Source: JACRAV01 sp964571235
GTDB lineage: Bacteria > Zixibacteria > MSB-5A5 > GN15 > FEB-12
NCBI GenBank assembly: GCA_964571235.1
Contig: CAZNAI010000006.1
Coordinates: 50,516 to 114,515, forward strand
Reading direction: 5' to 3'
Length of the DNA: 64,000 nt
Part shown: positions 1 to 8,998 of the stretch, piece after piece
Position numbering within the stretch: position 1 is the stretch's first letter
Layout: the number at the start of each line of letters is the position of its first letter
The notes under the pieces: generated by a model
The model's database searches: none
What the model saw: only the letters and a program-made list of their open reading frames with translations
Told to the model about the DNA's origin: nothing
Translations under genes and position numbers: made by a program

Positions 1-878
1 GATTCGAATTCCTGCGCGGTTTGGTATCGCGAGGAGCGATCTTTGCAAAGCGCCTTTTGGCAGATGGCGCCCAACGGTTTGGGAATCGATGGCTCACGCA
101 AGCGCGGCGTGACAAACCGGCAGTCGAGCGCGGATCTGGTTGCCGACTCTTGAGAATCGGCCGTGTAGAGCGGTTGTTTGGTCAGCATGAAATAGAGCAC
201 TGCGCCGAGGCCGAAGATGTCAGTACGGTGATCAACCTGCGATTGGTCGCCAGCGGCTTGTTCGGGGGAGATATACGAGAGTGTGCCGATGATGGCGCCT
301 TCGCCGGTTTTGTCATTCGACACCGCATCTGTATGCGAAGAAGAGTCAGATGGCGCATTTGCGATAAAACGCGCAGTTCCCCAATCCATGACGAGAACTT
401 CGCCAAAAGATCCAACCATGACATTTTCCGGTTTCAGGTCGCGATGAATGACCCCGCGCGAATGGGCGAAGCCGATCGCCTGGCAGAGTTTTTGGGCGAT
501 GACCAGTTTGTCGGTCAGCGAGATGTCGCGGGAGACACACTCTGTGAGCGTTTCTCCCTGCACGTACTTCATAATATAGAAAGGGCGACCATCGGGCAGG
601 CGGCCGACATCGTGGATTGGGACAATGGCCGGGTGCTCGAGCAACGCAATAATCTGCGCCTCGCGCACCATGCGGGCGTAGAGCGGCTCGGAGTCGAGCG
701 GGGTGGTCAACACTTTCAGGGCAACTTCGCGTTTCAACTCAGAATCTTCGACTAGATAGACACTCCCCATCCCGCCACCGGCAATCGGGCGCACCATTTG
801 GTACTTTGTGCCAGTCAGGTCGGGGAGGTCGACCAGATCGCGAAGACGACCGAGGGATTTGTCGGAGAGGTGATCCAT
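1..878 (-). CDS. Serine/threonine protein kinase (C-terminus cut by window edge)
   Basis: Hanks-type kinase catalytic domain, about 292 codons visible and still open at the window edge. Translating the minus strand from the ATG at 878 gives a glycine-rich loop (AGGGMGSVYLVED, about residue 35), the VALKVL lysine, the catalytic loop HRDLKPENVMV, DWG in place of the usual DFG, and SPEQA as the activation-segment end. The visible part ends near the kinase-domain C-terminus (DRSSRYQTAQEF), so any sensor or TPR region lies outside. The start overlaps the stop of the upstream sigma-factor gene in TGATG, so the two are probably translationally coupled. Inferred role: cytoplasmic phosphorylation signalling tied to that sigma factor. 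The kinase call is firm; the substrate is unknown. Confidence 0.93.
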   Translation of the reverse strand, partial: MDHLSDKSLGRLRDLVDLPDLTGTKYQMVRPIAGGGMGSVYLVEDSELKREVALKVLTTPLDSEPLYARMVREAQIIALLEHPAIVPIHDVGRLPDGRPFYIMKYVQGETLTECVSRDISLTDKLVIAQKLCQAIGFAHSRGVIHRDLKPENVMVGSFGEVLVMDWGTARFIANAPSDSSSHTDAVSNDKTGEGAIIGTLSYISPEQAAGDQSQVDHRTDIFGLGAVLYFMLTKQPLYTADSQESATRSALDCRFVTPRLREPSIPKPLGAICQKALCKDRSSRYQTAQEFE

Positions 879-1630
879 CAGATTTTCAAGCCAAGTAGTG
901 CGCGAACCTCGGCGCGGTACTCTGCATCCGAGCCGGTCAGTTCGCGAATGACTTCAAGGAGGATAGAGCGAAATTTCCGACGCACGAAGGCAAGATGGTT
1001 GGTGACATCGGTTACGGGAATATTGTGCGCGGCGGCGAGTATGTCGTAAGTCATCTTGTTGCTCTCGTCGCGGTCGGTCAGATCGTACTGCTGAAATAGC
1101 AAGAAGTGCAATTGCTTGCTGTCGGAGTCGCAAGACTTTTCCAGTCGCTCGATCGCCACCGAGAAGACCTGGCGGGCCCATTCGCGCTCAAACCAGGAAT
1201 CGATATCGGGTGGGACACTCAAGCCGATGGATTGTAGCTCAGACTCAGCCGACGACTGCTCGATCGATATAAACTCTGCGGCCCCTCCTCGCTTTTGTGT
1301 TCCGCGTGAGCGGTGTTCGTTGGCGGCGTGGCGGTCAAGACAAAGGCGAAGAAAAGTGCGGAACTTTGCCTTCTGCTGATCATACGACTGAAGAAATTCT
1401 CGTTCGAGGGCAAGAGCGAAGAATCCCTGGACCAGATCGGAGGCGTCGTCCGGAGTCATACGCCAGCGGAGGCGGGCGTATTTGTAAAGGGGCGACCAAT
1501 AGGCACGGACGAGAAGATCGAGCGCACGATCCCGTTCACTTGCGTCACTCGATGACAGCGCCAGGATAGCGGAGTATCGAGTGGCGGGAAACGGACCGCC
1601 GACATTTTCTTGTCGGTCAAATTGAGCCAT
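878..1630 (-). CDS. ECF-like RNA polymerase sigma factor
   Basis: A 250-residue sigma-70 family protein. Region 2 is visible at about residues 30-110 (LLVRAYWSPLYKYARLRW, DDASDLVQGFFALAL) and a region-4-like helix-turn-helix at about 180-230 (TYDILAAAHNIPVTDVTNHL, VRRKFRSIL). The charged linker RSRGTQKRGGAAEFISIE resembles that of ECF sigma factors found beside Ser/Thr kinases in Planctomycetes-like genomes. It is longer than a classic ECF (about 180 residues) because of the long linker. It lies 14 nt downstream of the decarboxylase gene and its stop overlaps the kinase start (TGATG). Inference: the kinase regulates this sigma factor or shares its stimulus. Which promoters it reads cannot be told from here. 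Confidence 0.85.
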   Translation of the reverse strand: MAQFDRQENVGGPFPATRYSAILALSSSDASERDRALDLLVRAYWSPLYKYARLRWRMTPDDASDLVQGFFALALEREFLQSYDQQKAKFRTFLRLCLDRHAANEHRSRGTQKRGGAAEFISIEQSSAESELQSIGLSVPPDIDSWFEREWARQVFSVAIERLEKSCDSDSKQLHFLLFQQYDLTDRDESNKMTYDILAAAHNIPVTDVTNHLAFVRRKFRSILLEVIRELTGSDAEYRAEVRALLGLKI

Positions 1631-1644
1631 CTACATGCCCCAAC

Positions 1645-3060
1645 TTATAGCGCACGGGCGGTCGATTGGATGAGAGCCCAGGCGGAGTTGACATCGGTCT
1701 GCGTGACATTGGTCTGCCCGATCACCATACGGAGAGTATAGGCGCCGTGGAGTTTGGTGTGGGTCAGAAAGAGTTTACCGCTGGCGTTGAGCTGATTCTC
1801 AAGTCGCTCGTTGAGATCGTTGAGTTTGGGAAGATCATCGACACCCTGGGGATGATAGCGGAAACAAACAAGGTTGGTAGAAAGTGGCGCGAGAATTTCA
1901 AAATCGTGCGTGTCGCGGATGGTCTTTTCAAGCCGAGTAGCCATGGCGATATGGTTGCGGATGATCTTCTGCAGTCCCTCGACTCCGTACGAGCGAATGA
2001 CAAACCAGAGCTTGAGGGCGCGGAAGCGCCGTCCGAGCGGCACTCCCCAATCGCGGTAGTTATTGACCCGTTCTTTCTCGGGGGTTTTGAGATACTCGGG
2101 TAGAATTTCAAATGTGCGGATGAGCGCCTCACGGTCTTTTACAAAGTAGGCGGTGCAATCAAAATTGGTCATCATCCATTTGTGCGGGTTGAAGACAAAC
2201 GTGTCGGCCAGCTCAACCCCCTCACTCATCCACCGCATCTCGGGCAGGATCAGCGCGGTACCGGCAAAGGCGGCGTCGACATGGAGCCAGACTTTGTGAC
2301 GGCGACAAATTTCGCCGATTGCCTTGAGCGGATCGATCGCAGTCGAGCCGGTAGTGCCGATAGTTGCAACCACACAAAGCGGCGTGAGGCCGTGGGCCAG
2401 GTCCCCTTCAATTGCCCGCTCGAGTTTCTTGGGGTCCATGGCAAATGTATCGTCGACCGCGACTTTATGAAGTCGCTCTTTACCCAGCCCGGCGATTTTC
2501 ACCGCTTTGTCGATAGACGAGTGGGTTTCTGACGAACAATAGACGACGAATCTGTGCGATGAATCCAGCCCGCGCTCGTTGACCGCGTAGTTTGTGTATT
2601 TCTCGCGGGAGGTGAGGATTGAGCAAAGGGTGGCGGTCGAAGCAGTGTCTTGAATCACGCCTTCGAAGTCACGTGGCAGGCCAATCATGTCGCGCAACCA
2701 TTCCATCACCCGTTCTTCAAGTTCGGCGGCCGACGGCGACGTTTGCCAGATCATACACTGTGCGGCCAATGTGGCGGTGAGCATCTCCGCCAAAATTGAC
2801 GGGGCGCTTGAGTTGGCGGGGAAATATCCAAAAAACGACGGGTGTTGCCAATGTGTGACGCCTGGAACGATTACCGACTTGAAGTCACTGAAGATAGCGT
2901 CGAACGATTCGCCGCTGGCCGGTGGATAGTGCGGCAGAGCGTTGATAATCTCGCCCGGCTTGGATTGTGACTTGACCGGATAGTCGCGGATGTGGTCGAG
3001 ATAGTCGGCCATCCAGTCGACCAGCTCGTGGGCGCGGGTGCGAAATTCTTTGGTATCCAT
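1645..3060 (-). CDS. Pyridoxal-phosphate-dependent aromatic-L-amino-acid-type decarboxylase
   Basis: Group II PLP decarboxylase (DOPA/tryptophan/tyrosine decarboxylase family), 471 residues, the family's usual size. Visible marks are THWQHPSFFGYFPANSS near residue 70, the HVDAAFAG segment, and the PLP-lysine motif NPHKWMMTNFDC. The expected reaction is decarboxylation of an aromatic (or related) L-amino acid to the amine, with PLP as Schiff base. The ATG at 3060 is preferred because AGAGGA precedes it at good spacing; a TTG start at 3081 is possible but lacks that signal. It follows the ArsR gene by about 54 nt on the same strand and may share its promoter. Substrate is not predictable; glutamate decarboxylase is less likely than an aromatic substrate. 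Confidence 0.93.
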   Translation of the reverse strand: MDTKEFRTRAHELVDWMADYLDHIRDYPVKSQSKPGEIINALPHYPPASGESFDAIFSDFKSVIVPGVTHWQHPSFFGYFPANSSAPSILAEMLTATLAAQCMIWQTSPSAAELEERVMEWLRDMIGLPRDFEGVIQDTASTATLCSILTSREKYTNYAVNERGLDSSHRFVVYCSSETHSSIDKAVKIAGLGKERLHKVAVDDTFAMDPKKLERAIEGDLAHGLTPLCVVATIGTTGSTAIDPLKAIGEICRRHKVWLHVDAAFAGTALILPEMRWMSEGVELADTFVFNPHKWMMTNFDCTAYFVKDREALIRTFEILPEYLKTPEKERVNNYRDWGVPLGRRFRALKLWFVIRSYGVEGLQKIIRNHIAMATRLEKTIRDTHDFEILAPLSTNLVCFRYHPQGVDDLPKLNDLNERLENQLNASGKLFLTHTKLHGAYTLRMVIGQTNVTQTDVNSAWALIQSTARAL

Positions 3061-3114
3061 CGGAATATCCTCTGGAGTCAAAGATATACCCGCGAGGATG
3101 TCTGCGCAATCGGA

Positions 3115-3465
3115 CTATCGGCCGGTGCGACTGGTCGAGAATTCCTCTATTGTCCTGCTGACATGGGAACAGACGCTGTCGCAGAGGTGAAAGATGCGGG
3201 GATTGGCGATGCCATAATAGACAAAGGTGCCCCGCTTGCTCTTCTTTAGCAGTCCGGATTGGGCCAATATTGAAAGGTGACGCGAGATGTTCGGTTGTGT
3301 ATAGTCAAACAGTTGGACCAGGTCCTGAACAGTTTGCTCGCCTGATTTGAGGGCACGCAGGATCTTCAGTCGGGTCGGGTCGGAAAGCGCTGAGAAACAG
3401 GCGGCCACCAGCTCGAGCCGCCGGTCGGAGAGACCGGAGAAATCAGTTGCTTTGTTCGTCGTCAC
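3115..3465 (-). CDS. ArsR/SmtB-family transcriptional repressor (GTG start, probably leaderless)
   Basis: A 116-residue winged-helix repressor with the ArsR signature FSALSDPTRLKILRALKSGE, recognition helix TQPNISRHLSILAQSGLL and wing KKSKRGTFVYYGI. Cysteines at about positions 23, 95 and 99 (HLCDSVCSH) could form a metal or thiol sensor site, but the classical ELCVCDL metal motif is absent. The frame stays open upstream to 3534, but a near-consensus promoter sits inside that extension, so the GTG at 3465 is chosen. It lies about 7 nt after the -10 box, which implies a leaderless mRNA. It diverges from an RND efflux operon, and a palindrome overlaps its promoter. Inferred role: represses itself and possibly the efflux genes. 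Confidence 0.88.
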   Translation of the reverse strand: MTTNKATDFSGLSDRRLELVAACFSALSDPTRLKILRALKSGEQTVQDLVQLFDYTQPNISRHLSILAQSGLLKKSKRGTFVYYGIANPRIFHLCDSVCSHVSRTIEEFSTSRTGR

Positions 3466-3471
3466 ATACTT

Positions 3472-3500
3472 ATATAAGCATATGTTTATCTGGTTGTCAA
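3472..3500 (-). promoter_or_regulatory. Sigma-70-type promoter of the ArsR gene
   Basis: Read on the minus strand: -35 TTGACA (3500-3495), a 17-nt spacer, and -10 TTATAT (3477-3472). The predicted transcription start, about 7 nt further, coincides with the GTG start codon at 3465. Confidence 0.65.
3474..3489. promoter_or_regulatory. Candidate ArsR operator
   Basis: ATAAGCATATGTTTAT is a 16-bp near-perfect palindrome (14 of 16 positions symmetric). It lies between the -35 and -10 boxes of the ArsR promoter and overlaps the -10. The A/T-rich dyad resembles ArsR/SmtB operators. It also lies about 60 bp upstream of the divergent efflux operon. Confidence 0.6.
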
Positions 3501-3551
3501 GGGTGATCGGCCAATTTTCCTGCCGAAGCACCATAACAGGAGTACACGTTG

Positions 3552-4583
3552 ATGGTAAAACTACTGCGAGTCTTCGTGGCTATAGCCGGTCTATGTCTCT
3601 CGGCGGGATGCGGCGGCGGTCAGCACGGCCGGGCCGATCACACAGTCGGAGCACCGATCTCAGTGTCAGTCGCGACGGTCGGGCGCTCGGCCGGGTCGGA
3701 TCACGAAGAGGTGATGGGCACAGTCGTGCCGCGAAATCGCGCCAACATTCAAAGCAAGGTACAGGGGCGGGTGGAGGAAATTCATGTCACCCTTGGGTCA
3801 ATCGTAGCCGCAGGGCAAATATTGGCCCAGCTCGACAGCCGAGATTTGCTGGCGCGGGCCGATCAGGCCAGAGCGGTGAGTCGTCAGGCGGCTATCGAAC
3901 TGACTCGCTACGACTCTTTGCTTTTGCGCAAACTGGTTTCGCAACAGGAGTACGACGCTATCAAGGCACGCGCTGATGTTGCCTCCGCGTCGTTGGCCGA
4001 GGCCGAGGCTCTTCTAAGCTATGCCCGTATTGCGTCGCCGTTCGCCGGCAAAGTCACCGAGAAGAACATCGACATCGGCGATCTCGCGGTACCGGGCAAG
4101 TCGCTGTTTGTGATTGAAGAAGATGCCGCGCCACGACTGGAAGTGAATGTGCCGGAATCTCGTCGAGGAGCGATTGGACTGGGCGACTCGTTGCCGATAA
4201 TCCTCGATCCCGGCTCAATGCGAGTTAGTGGGAGAGTGGTTGAAATATCCCCGGCGGCCAACGCGGTGACCCGTTCATTTGTGGTCAAGCTCGAGATTCC
4301 TCGGGCAGGCGGCGCACGGGGCGGACAGTTCGGACGGCTCTTGTTGACATCGGCTGGTCAGGGCGGACTTCTGATTCCAGCCGAGGCGCTGATCAGACGA
4401 GGGCAACTGGAAATTGTCTTCGCGGTGACAGCCGATCACCACGCTCAGGTCCGACTGGTTCGAAGCGGGAAATCGAGTGACAACCGAATTGAAATACTCG
4501 CCGGACTTAGCGAAGGCGAACGGGTTGTGACCAGCGGTAGCGACCAGCTTTCCGATGGTGACTCGCTGGAGATCAGGCCGTGA
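3552..4583 (+). CDS. RND efflux periplasmic adaptor (membrane fusion protein), lipoprotein
   Basis: 343-residue HlyD/AcrA-type adaptor that bridges an inner-membrane RND pump to an outer-membrane channel. The N-terminus has a lipoprotein signal (hydrophobic stretch, then LSAGC lipobox at about residue 21). Next come the first lipoyl half (KVQGRVEEIHVTLGSIVAAGQ), a short helical hairpin, the second lipoyl half (YARIASPFAGKVTEKNIDIGD), a beta-barrel and a membrane-proximal domain (GLSEGERVVTSGSDQLSDGD). The ATG at 3552 follows CAGGAG; a TTG one codon earlier is less likely. The stop overlaps the pump gene (GTGA), so the two are coupled. An outer-membrane factor is not encoded nearby. The divergent ArsR repressor may control the operon. 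Substrate unknown. Confidence 0.93.
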   Translation: MVKLLRVFVAIAGLCLSAGCGGGQHGRADHTVGAPISVSVATVGRSAGSDHEEVMGTVVPRNRANIQSKVQGRVEEIHVTLGSIVAAGQILAQLDSRDLLARADQARAVSRQAAIELTRYDSLLLRKLVSQQEYDAIKARADVASASLAEAEALLSYARIASPFAGKVTEKNIDIGDLAVPGKSLFVIEEDAAPRLEVNVPESRRGAIGLGDSLPIILDPGSMRVSGRVVEISPAANAVTRSFVVKLEIPRAGGARGGQFGRLLLTSAGQGGLLIPAEALIRRGQLEIVFAVTADHHAQVRLVRSGKSSDNRIEILAGLSEGERVVTSGSDQLSDGDSLEIRP

Positions 4584-7500
4584 ACACACCGCAGGTACCC
4601 GGACCGGGGAACCAAGGATTAGCCGGCGCACTGGCGAGGGGTTTCATTGATTCCAAACTGACCTCACTGCTGATTATTGCGTCGGTACTGCTTGGCGCGA
4701 TGGCGGTGCTCTTGCTTCCTCGCGAGGAAGAACCGCAGATCAAAGTCCCGATGGTCGATATCATGGTCGCGGTCCCCGGCGCGACAGCCAAGGAAGTTGA
4801 AGAGCGAGTCGCCACCCCCGTTGAGAAGCTGGCCTGGGAAATTCCCGGAGTGGAATATGTCTATTCGATTTCGCGACCAGAAGAAGCGCTGATAATTGTT
4901 CGCTTTCTCGTCGGTGAGGATATGGAAAAGAGCCTGGTGAAGCTAAACCAGAAGCTCCAATCAAATTTTGACCGGATTCCACCGGGGGTTTCGTTTCCCC
5001 TCTTGAAGGCACGCTCTATCGACGACGTGCCGATCTTGGCTTTGACCTTTCACAGCGTTACCGCCGACCACTACACACTGAGGCGACTGGTTGCTGAACT
5101 GGATGCGGAGATCAAACAAGTTTCCGATGTGTCGGAGACTAACATCATTGGCGGATTGCGAAGGCAGTACCGAATTCAACTTGATCCGTCGGCGCTGGCG
5201 GCGCGGCATCTTGATCCCTCGGCGATTACTCCGGTGATCCGGCAGGCTAATCGTCAGACAAAGGCCGGTTCGCTGATTCGTGACAACCAAAGCGTCGTGA
5301 TTCAGACCGGCGGATTTTTGGCGGATGTTGACGATATCGGCCGGATTGTAATCGGGGTCGACAATGACCGTCCGATTTACCTGCGCGATGTCGCGCGAAT
5401 TGTCGACGGCCCGGAGGAAATGTCGCAAGTTGTGCTGTTCGGTACCGGCACGGCGGGTGCGGCAGGAACGCCAACGACGGGATTTGAAAGCGCAGTCACC
5501 CTGTCAATCGCAAAACGTCCCGGCACCAATGCGATTGCCGTAGCAGACAAGGTGCTTGAAAAAGTGGAAGCGCTGAGACTCCGTATAGTACCGGGCAATA
5601 TCGGTATGACCATCACCCGCCACTACGGTGAGACAGCCGCTGAGAAATCAAACGAACTTCTATTTCATATGATGATCGCGGTGGTAGGCGTGGCACTGCT
5701 CATTATGATTAGCTTGGGATGGCGTGAGTCACTCATAGTGGCGCTGGCCATTCCTTCCACCTTGGCGCTTACGCTGTTGGTCTTCTACCTCACCGGCTTT
5801 ACGCTTAACCGGATCACGCTCTTCGCGCTGATTTTTTCGATTGGTATACTAGTTGATGACGCGATTGTGGTGGTTGAAAACATTACTCGCCATTTGCATC
5901 TGCCGGGGAACAAAACGCGCTCGTGGGGGACGGTGGCAATTGAGGCAATCTCGGAAGTCGGCAATCCGACGATTCTGGCAACCTGGGCGGTGATCGCGGC
6001 GGTTTTGCCGATGGCGTTTGTCGGTGGCTTGATGGGACCGTATATGCGACCGATTCCGATTGGCGCAACCGCGGCGATGCTCTTTTCTCTGTTGGTGGCG
6101 TTTATTGTGACGCCCTGGGCGGCGGTTCGAATCTTAAAATGGCGCAACGGTGAGGCACACTTGGCTGGACACACTGGTGAGACGGAAGGATTGAGCACGC
6201 GCCTGTATCGAAAGTTCATGGGGCGGCTGATCAATCGTCCAAAAGTGCGTCATTGGTTTCTGGCCGGAATTACCGGTGCTCTCTTAGGCGCGATGGGGCT
6301 TGTGTATGTCGGCTGGGTCAAAGTGAAGATGCTCCCGTTTGACAACAAAAACGAATTTCAGATTATCATCAATATGCCAGAGGAAAGTTCGCTTGAATTG
6401 ACCTCTCAGGCCGCGCTCGAAATCGCCTCGGCGATCAAAGGCGAACCAGAAGTTACCAATTATCAGGTTTACGCGGGAACCTCGGCGCCGTTCAATTTCA
6501 ACGGCCTGGTGCGCCACTACTTTTTGCGACGCGGGGCCAGTAGCGCTGATATTCAAGTGAATTTGGTCGGCAAGGGCGAGCGCTCGGCGCAGAGTCACGA
6601 CATTGCCAAGCGGGTCAGACCGCGCGTGCAACAGATCGCCGCCAAGTATCGCGCGCGAGTGGCGATAGCCGAAGTTCCCCCGGGCCCGCCGGTGCTTCAA
6701 ACATTGGTTGCAGAAATTTACGGGCCGACGGTGGAATCGCGCACGAAACTGGGACGGGCAGTGCGAGAGATATTCAATACCACACCGGGAGTGGTTGATG
6801 TCGATGTCTACGAGGAAGATGATCAGCCCAAAACTACAATGGTGGTCGATCATGAAAAGGCGGCGCTCCACGGTATTTCGGCCGATCAAATCGCGCAGAC
6901 GCTTAAGATCGCGGTGACAGGAATACAGGTCGATATAGCTCATCGCACCGACGAGCGTGAGGATGTTGCGCTGATGGTGGAACTTCCCCGCGAGCGAAAG
7001 ACTAACGAAGCCGATTTGTTGACTTTGAATATCAGACGGCCGGATGACTCTCGTGCACAGTTGGTGCCGCTATCTGAGCTGGTACGGATCGAGTCGGGGA
7101 TTGTCGACAAGACGATTTATCACAAGAATCTTCAGCCGGTGAATTATGTGATCGGCGATGTCGGCGGCACACAGGAAAGCCCGGTCTATGCGATTGGCGA
7201 CATGAACGACAAGCTCAAGGCGCTCGATATGCGGCAATTCGGCGGGGGCCGGCCCGAGTTGCAAATCCTGAACGCGACACAGCCGTTTACGACTTTGGAA
7301 CCGTCGCTGAAATGGGACGGCGAGTGGCATATTACAATTGAGGTGTTTCGCGATCTGGGACTGGCGTTTGCGGCGGTGCTTGTTCTTATTTACCTACTCA
7401 TGGTCGGGTGGTTCCAGTCACTGCTGACGCCGATTGTCGTGATGGCGGCGATTCCGTTTTCACTTATTGGGATCATGCCGGCGCACGGCGCGATGGGGGC

Positions 7501-7828
7501 GTTCTTCACGGCGACTTCGATGATCGGGTTCATGGCCGGCGCAGGAATTGTCATTCGTAATTCGATTATTCTGGTCGACTTTATTGAACTACGGCTGGCC
7601 GAAGGAATGCCGCTGGCGGAAGCGGTGGTCGACGCCGGCGCGGTGCGATTCCGCCCAATGTTGTTGACCGCCGGCGCGGTTATTGTAGGGGCAGGGATTA
7701 TCTTGTTCGACCCTATTTTTCAGGGGCTGGCGATTTCACTCATGGCGGGGGAAGTTGCCTCGCTTTTGATCAGCCGAATTGCGGTGCCGGTTTTGTATTA
7801 CATGGGACGAAAACGACAGACAGCGTAA
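4580..7828 (+). CDS. RND efflux transporter permease (AcrB-like)
   Basis: 1082-residue inner-membrane proton-driven pump, full length for the family. TM1 is near residues 25-45. The first periplasmic domain holds the porter signature PVEKLAWEIPGVEYVYS. TM4 carries the adjacent aspartates D426-D427 in ILVDDAIVVVENI, which serve proton relay in AcrB. A second periplasmic loop and a C-terminal TM bundle (LTPIVVMAAIPFSLIG, IVIRNSIILVDFIE) follow. It starts with GTG overlapping the adaptor stop. The early segment LPREEEPQIKVPMVDIMVAV resembles the RND subgroup often found with thiol or metal stress genes, but the substrate cannot be assigned. The methyltransferase gene follows after 16 nt. Confidence 0.95.
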   Translation: MNTPQVPGPGNQGLAGALARGFIDSKLTSLLIIASVLLGAMAVLLLPREEEPQIKVPMVDIMVAVPGATAKEVEERVATPVEKLAWEIPGVEYVYSISRPEEALIIVRFLVGEDMEKSLVKLNQKLQSNFDRIPPGVSFPLLKARSIDDVPILALTFHSVTADHYTLRRLVAELDAEIKQVSDVSETNIIGGLRRQYRIQLDPSALAARHLDPSAITPVIRQANRQTKAGSLIRDNQSVVIQTGGFLADVDDIGRIVIGVDNDRPIYLRDVARIVDGPEEMSQVVLFGTGTAGAAGTPTTGFESAVTLSIAKRPGTNAIAVADKVLEKVEALRLRIVPGNIGMTITRHYGETAAEKSNELLFHMMIAVVGVALLIMISLGWRESLIVALAIPSTLALTLLVFYLTGFTLNRITLFALIFSIGILVDDAIVVVENITRHLHLPGNKTRSWGTVAIEAISEVGNPTILATWAVIAAVLPMAFVGGLMGPYMRPIPIGATAAMLFSLLVAFIVTPWAAVRILKWRNGEAHLAGHTGETEGLSTRLYRKFMGRLINRPKVRHWFLAGITGALLGAMGLVYVGWVKVKMLPFDNKNEFQIIINMPEESSLELTSQAALEIASAIKGEPEVTNYQVYAGTSAPFNFNGLVRHYFLRRGASSADIQVNLVGKGERSAQSHDIAKRVRPRVQQIAAKYRARVAIAEVPPGPPVLQTLVAEIYGPTVESRTKLGRAVREIFNTTPGVVDVDVYEEDDQPKTTMVVDHEKAALHGISADQIAQTLKIAVTGIQVDIAHRTDEREDVALMVELPRERKTNEADLLTLNIRRPDDSRAQLVPLSELVRIESGIVDKTIYHKNLQPVNYVIGDVGGTQESPVYAIGDMNDKLKALDMRQFGGGRPELQILNATQPFTTLEPSLKWDGEWHITIEVFRDLGLAFAAVLVLIYLLMVGWFQSLLTPIVVMAAIPFSLIGIMPAHGAMGAFFTATSMIGFMAGAGIVIRNSIILVDFIELRLAEGMPLAEAVVDAGAVRFRPMLLTAGAVIVGAGIILFDPIFQGLAISLMAGEVASLLISRIAVPVLYYMGRKRQTA

Positions 7829-7844
7829 TAACGCGGTGTAGATA

Positions 7845-8525
7845 TTGAAGAGTATACTAAGTCGCGTAAAGCGGGTTTTTGCCGGGCATGGTATTCGCGG
7901 GGTTTTGTACCGGACATACGCGGTGATGGTTGACCGCTGGTTTGATTTCCGCTACGGAGTCGAAACCTGCCGTCAAGTGCGATTAGCCAGTCTTCATATC
8001 GACAGCGACAATGTCGACCATGGTCACCGGTATGAAGCGGCGCGGGTGGTGGAGGTTCGGCGTACTTTGCGGCGGATTCAGCCACTTTTACCGCCGAACG
8101 CGCGGCTTGTAGATTTGGGGAGCGGAAAAGGGCGGATTCTGATGATCGCGGCCGAGTGTGGATACGCTGGCGCAACCGGGGTCGAGTTTGCGGCTGAGTT
8201 GTGTGATATTGGTCGGCAGAATTTGGAGAGGTTTCGCGGGCGAACTGAGTGTATCACCGACTTGAAGATCGTGCATGGCGATGTCGTGCAGTACGAAATC
8301 GAACCGCGCGATATGCTCTTCACGCTCTTTAATCCGTTCGACGACTTGGTCACCGCACAGGTGGCGCGTCGGATGGTCGAATCTCTGGCCAGGCACCCAC
8401 GGCGGGTAATCGTCTGTCTGTACAATACCGATACGGTTGAGTTGATTGAGAGAATAACGTCGTTTCGACGGATCGAAGAATCGAATCACCTCGGATACCG
8501 AGTGACGCTACTTTCGAACGAGTAG
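7845..8525 (+). CDS. Class I SAM-dependent methyltransferase
   Basis: 226-residue Rossmann-fold methyltransferase with motif I at about residues 88-100 (LVDLGSGKGRILMIAA), an acidic residue ending motif II (ATGVEFAAELCD), and a motif IV-like segment (DMLFTLFNPFDD). This architecture is typical of small uncharacterised methyltransferases. The start is a TTG with a weak ribosome site, chosen because the frame opens just after the RND gene; an internal start is possible. It is the last gene of the efflux operon by spacing (16 nt). A link to efflux is not evident from sequence. Substrate unknown. Confidence 0.82.
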   Translation: MKSILSRVKRVFAGHGIRGVLYRTYAVMVDRWFDFRYGVETCRQVRLASLHIDSDNVDHGHRYEAARVVEVRRTLRRIQPLLPPNARLVDLGSGKGRILMIAAECGYAGATGVEFAAELCDIGRQNLERFRGRTECITDLKIVHGDVVQYEIEPRDMLFTLFNPFDDLVTAQVARRMVESLARHPRRVIVCLYNTDTVELIERITSFRRIEESNHLGYRVTLLSNE

Positions 8526-8534
8526 GGGACGATT

Positions 8535-8996
8535 CTACCAGTTGTTTTCGCCGACGCTCACACTGCCGCCGCATCCGGAGCCGCCGGTTGTTGTGTTGGT
8601 GTTAGGCCAGATTTCGCCGGTCGAAGCTTTGTAGGCCCACCCACCGCGGGTCCCCACCACCACACCTTTGGTTACCCCCGTGACAATGGAATCAGGGGCG
8701 TTGTTCTTCAATTGGAATGGATTGGGTGGAATCTGCGAAACCAGGACCGATCCAACTTTGCGCAATGTGTCGATTGGCGGATAGATATTTCCAGCGGTGG
8801 AGAGTATTGATTTGGAGTTCCAGACCGACAGGGCCGAGCGCATATTCATGAGCGAGCCAAGACAGGCGCTTCGCTTGGCATCTAAGGACATATCGGTGTA
8901 CGTCGGCATAGCCACAGTAGCGATAATTCCAAGGATGACTATCACGATTATTACTTCAATGAGTGTGAAGCCGTGCGTGGCCCGTTTCGATCTCAT
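8535..8996 (-). CDS. Type IV pilin-like protein (prepilin N-terminus)
   Basis: 153-residue protein with a class III prepilin signal: a short basic leader ending HG, then FTLIEVIIVIVILGIIATVA, with the conserved Glu at +5 after the cut site. The mature part is short and Gly/Thr-rich with a C-terminal cysteine (GGSGCGGSV). This fits a type IV pilin or a type II secretion pseudopilin exported to the periplasm and assembled from the inner membrane. The ATG at 8996 puts the leader at nine residues; a TTG at 9014 is less likely. No other pilus genes are nearby, so it is an isolated gene that would rely on a system elsewhere. It converges with the methyltransferase gene. See the 5' leader entries for possible control. 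Confidence 0.88.
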   Translation of the reverse strand: MRSKRATHGFTLIEVIIVIVILGIIATVAMPTYTDMSLDAKRSACLGSLMNMRSALSVWNSKSILSTAGNIYPPIDTLRKVGSVLVSQIPPNPFQLKNNAPDSIVTGVTKGVVVGTRGGWAYKASTGEIWPNTNTTTGGSGCGGSVSVGENNW

Positions 8997-8998
8997 GA

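Noticed and set aside
21..755. 244-codon plus-strand open frame at the left edge
   Set aside because: Opposite strand encodes a kinase with all catalytic motifs; the plus-strand product is unrecognisable.
3466..3534. N-terminal extension of the ArsR protein to 3534
   Set aside because: A near-consensus promoter and palindrome lie within it, and the family N-terminus begins after the GTG at 3465.
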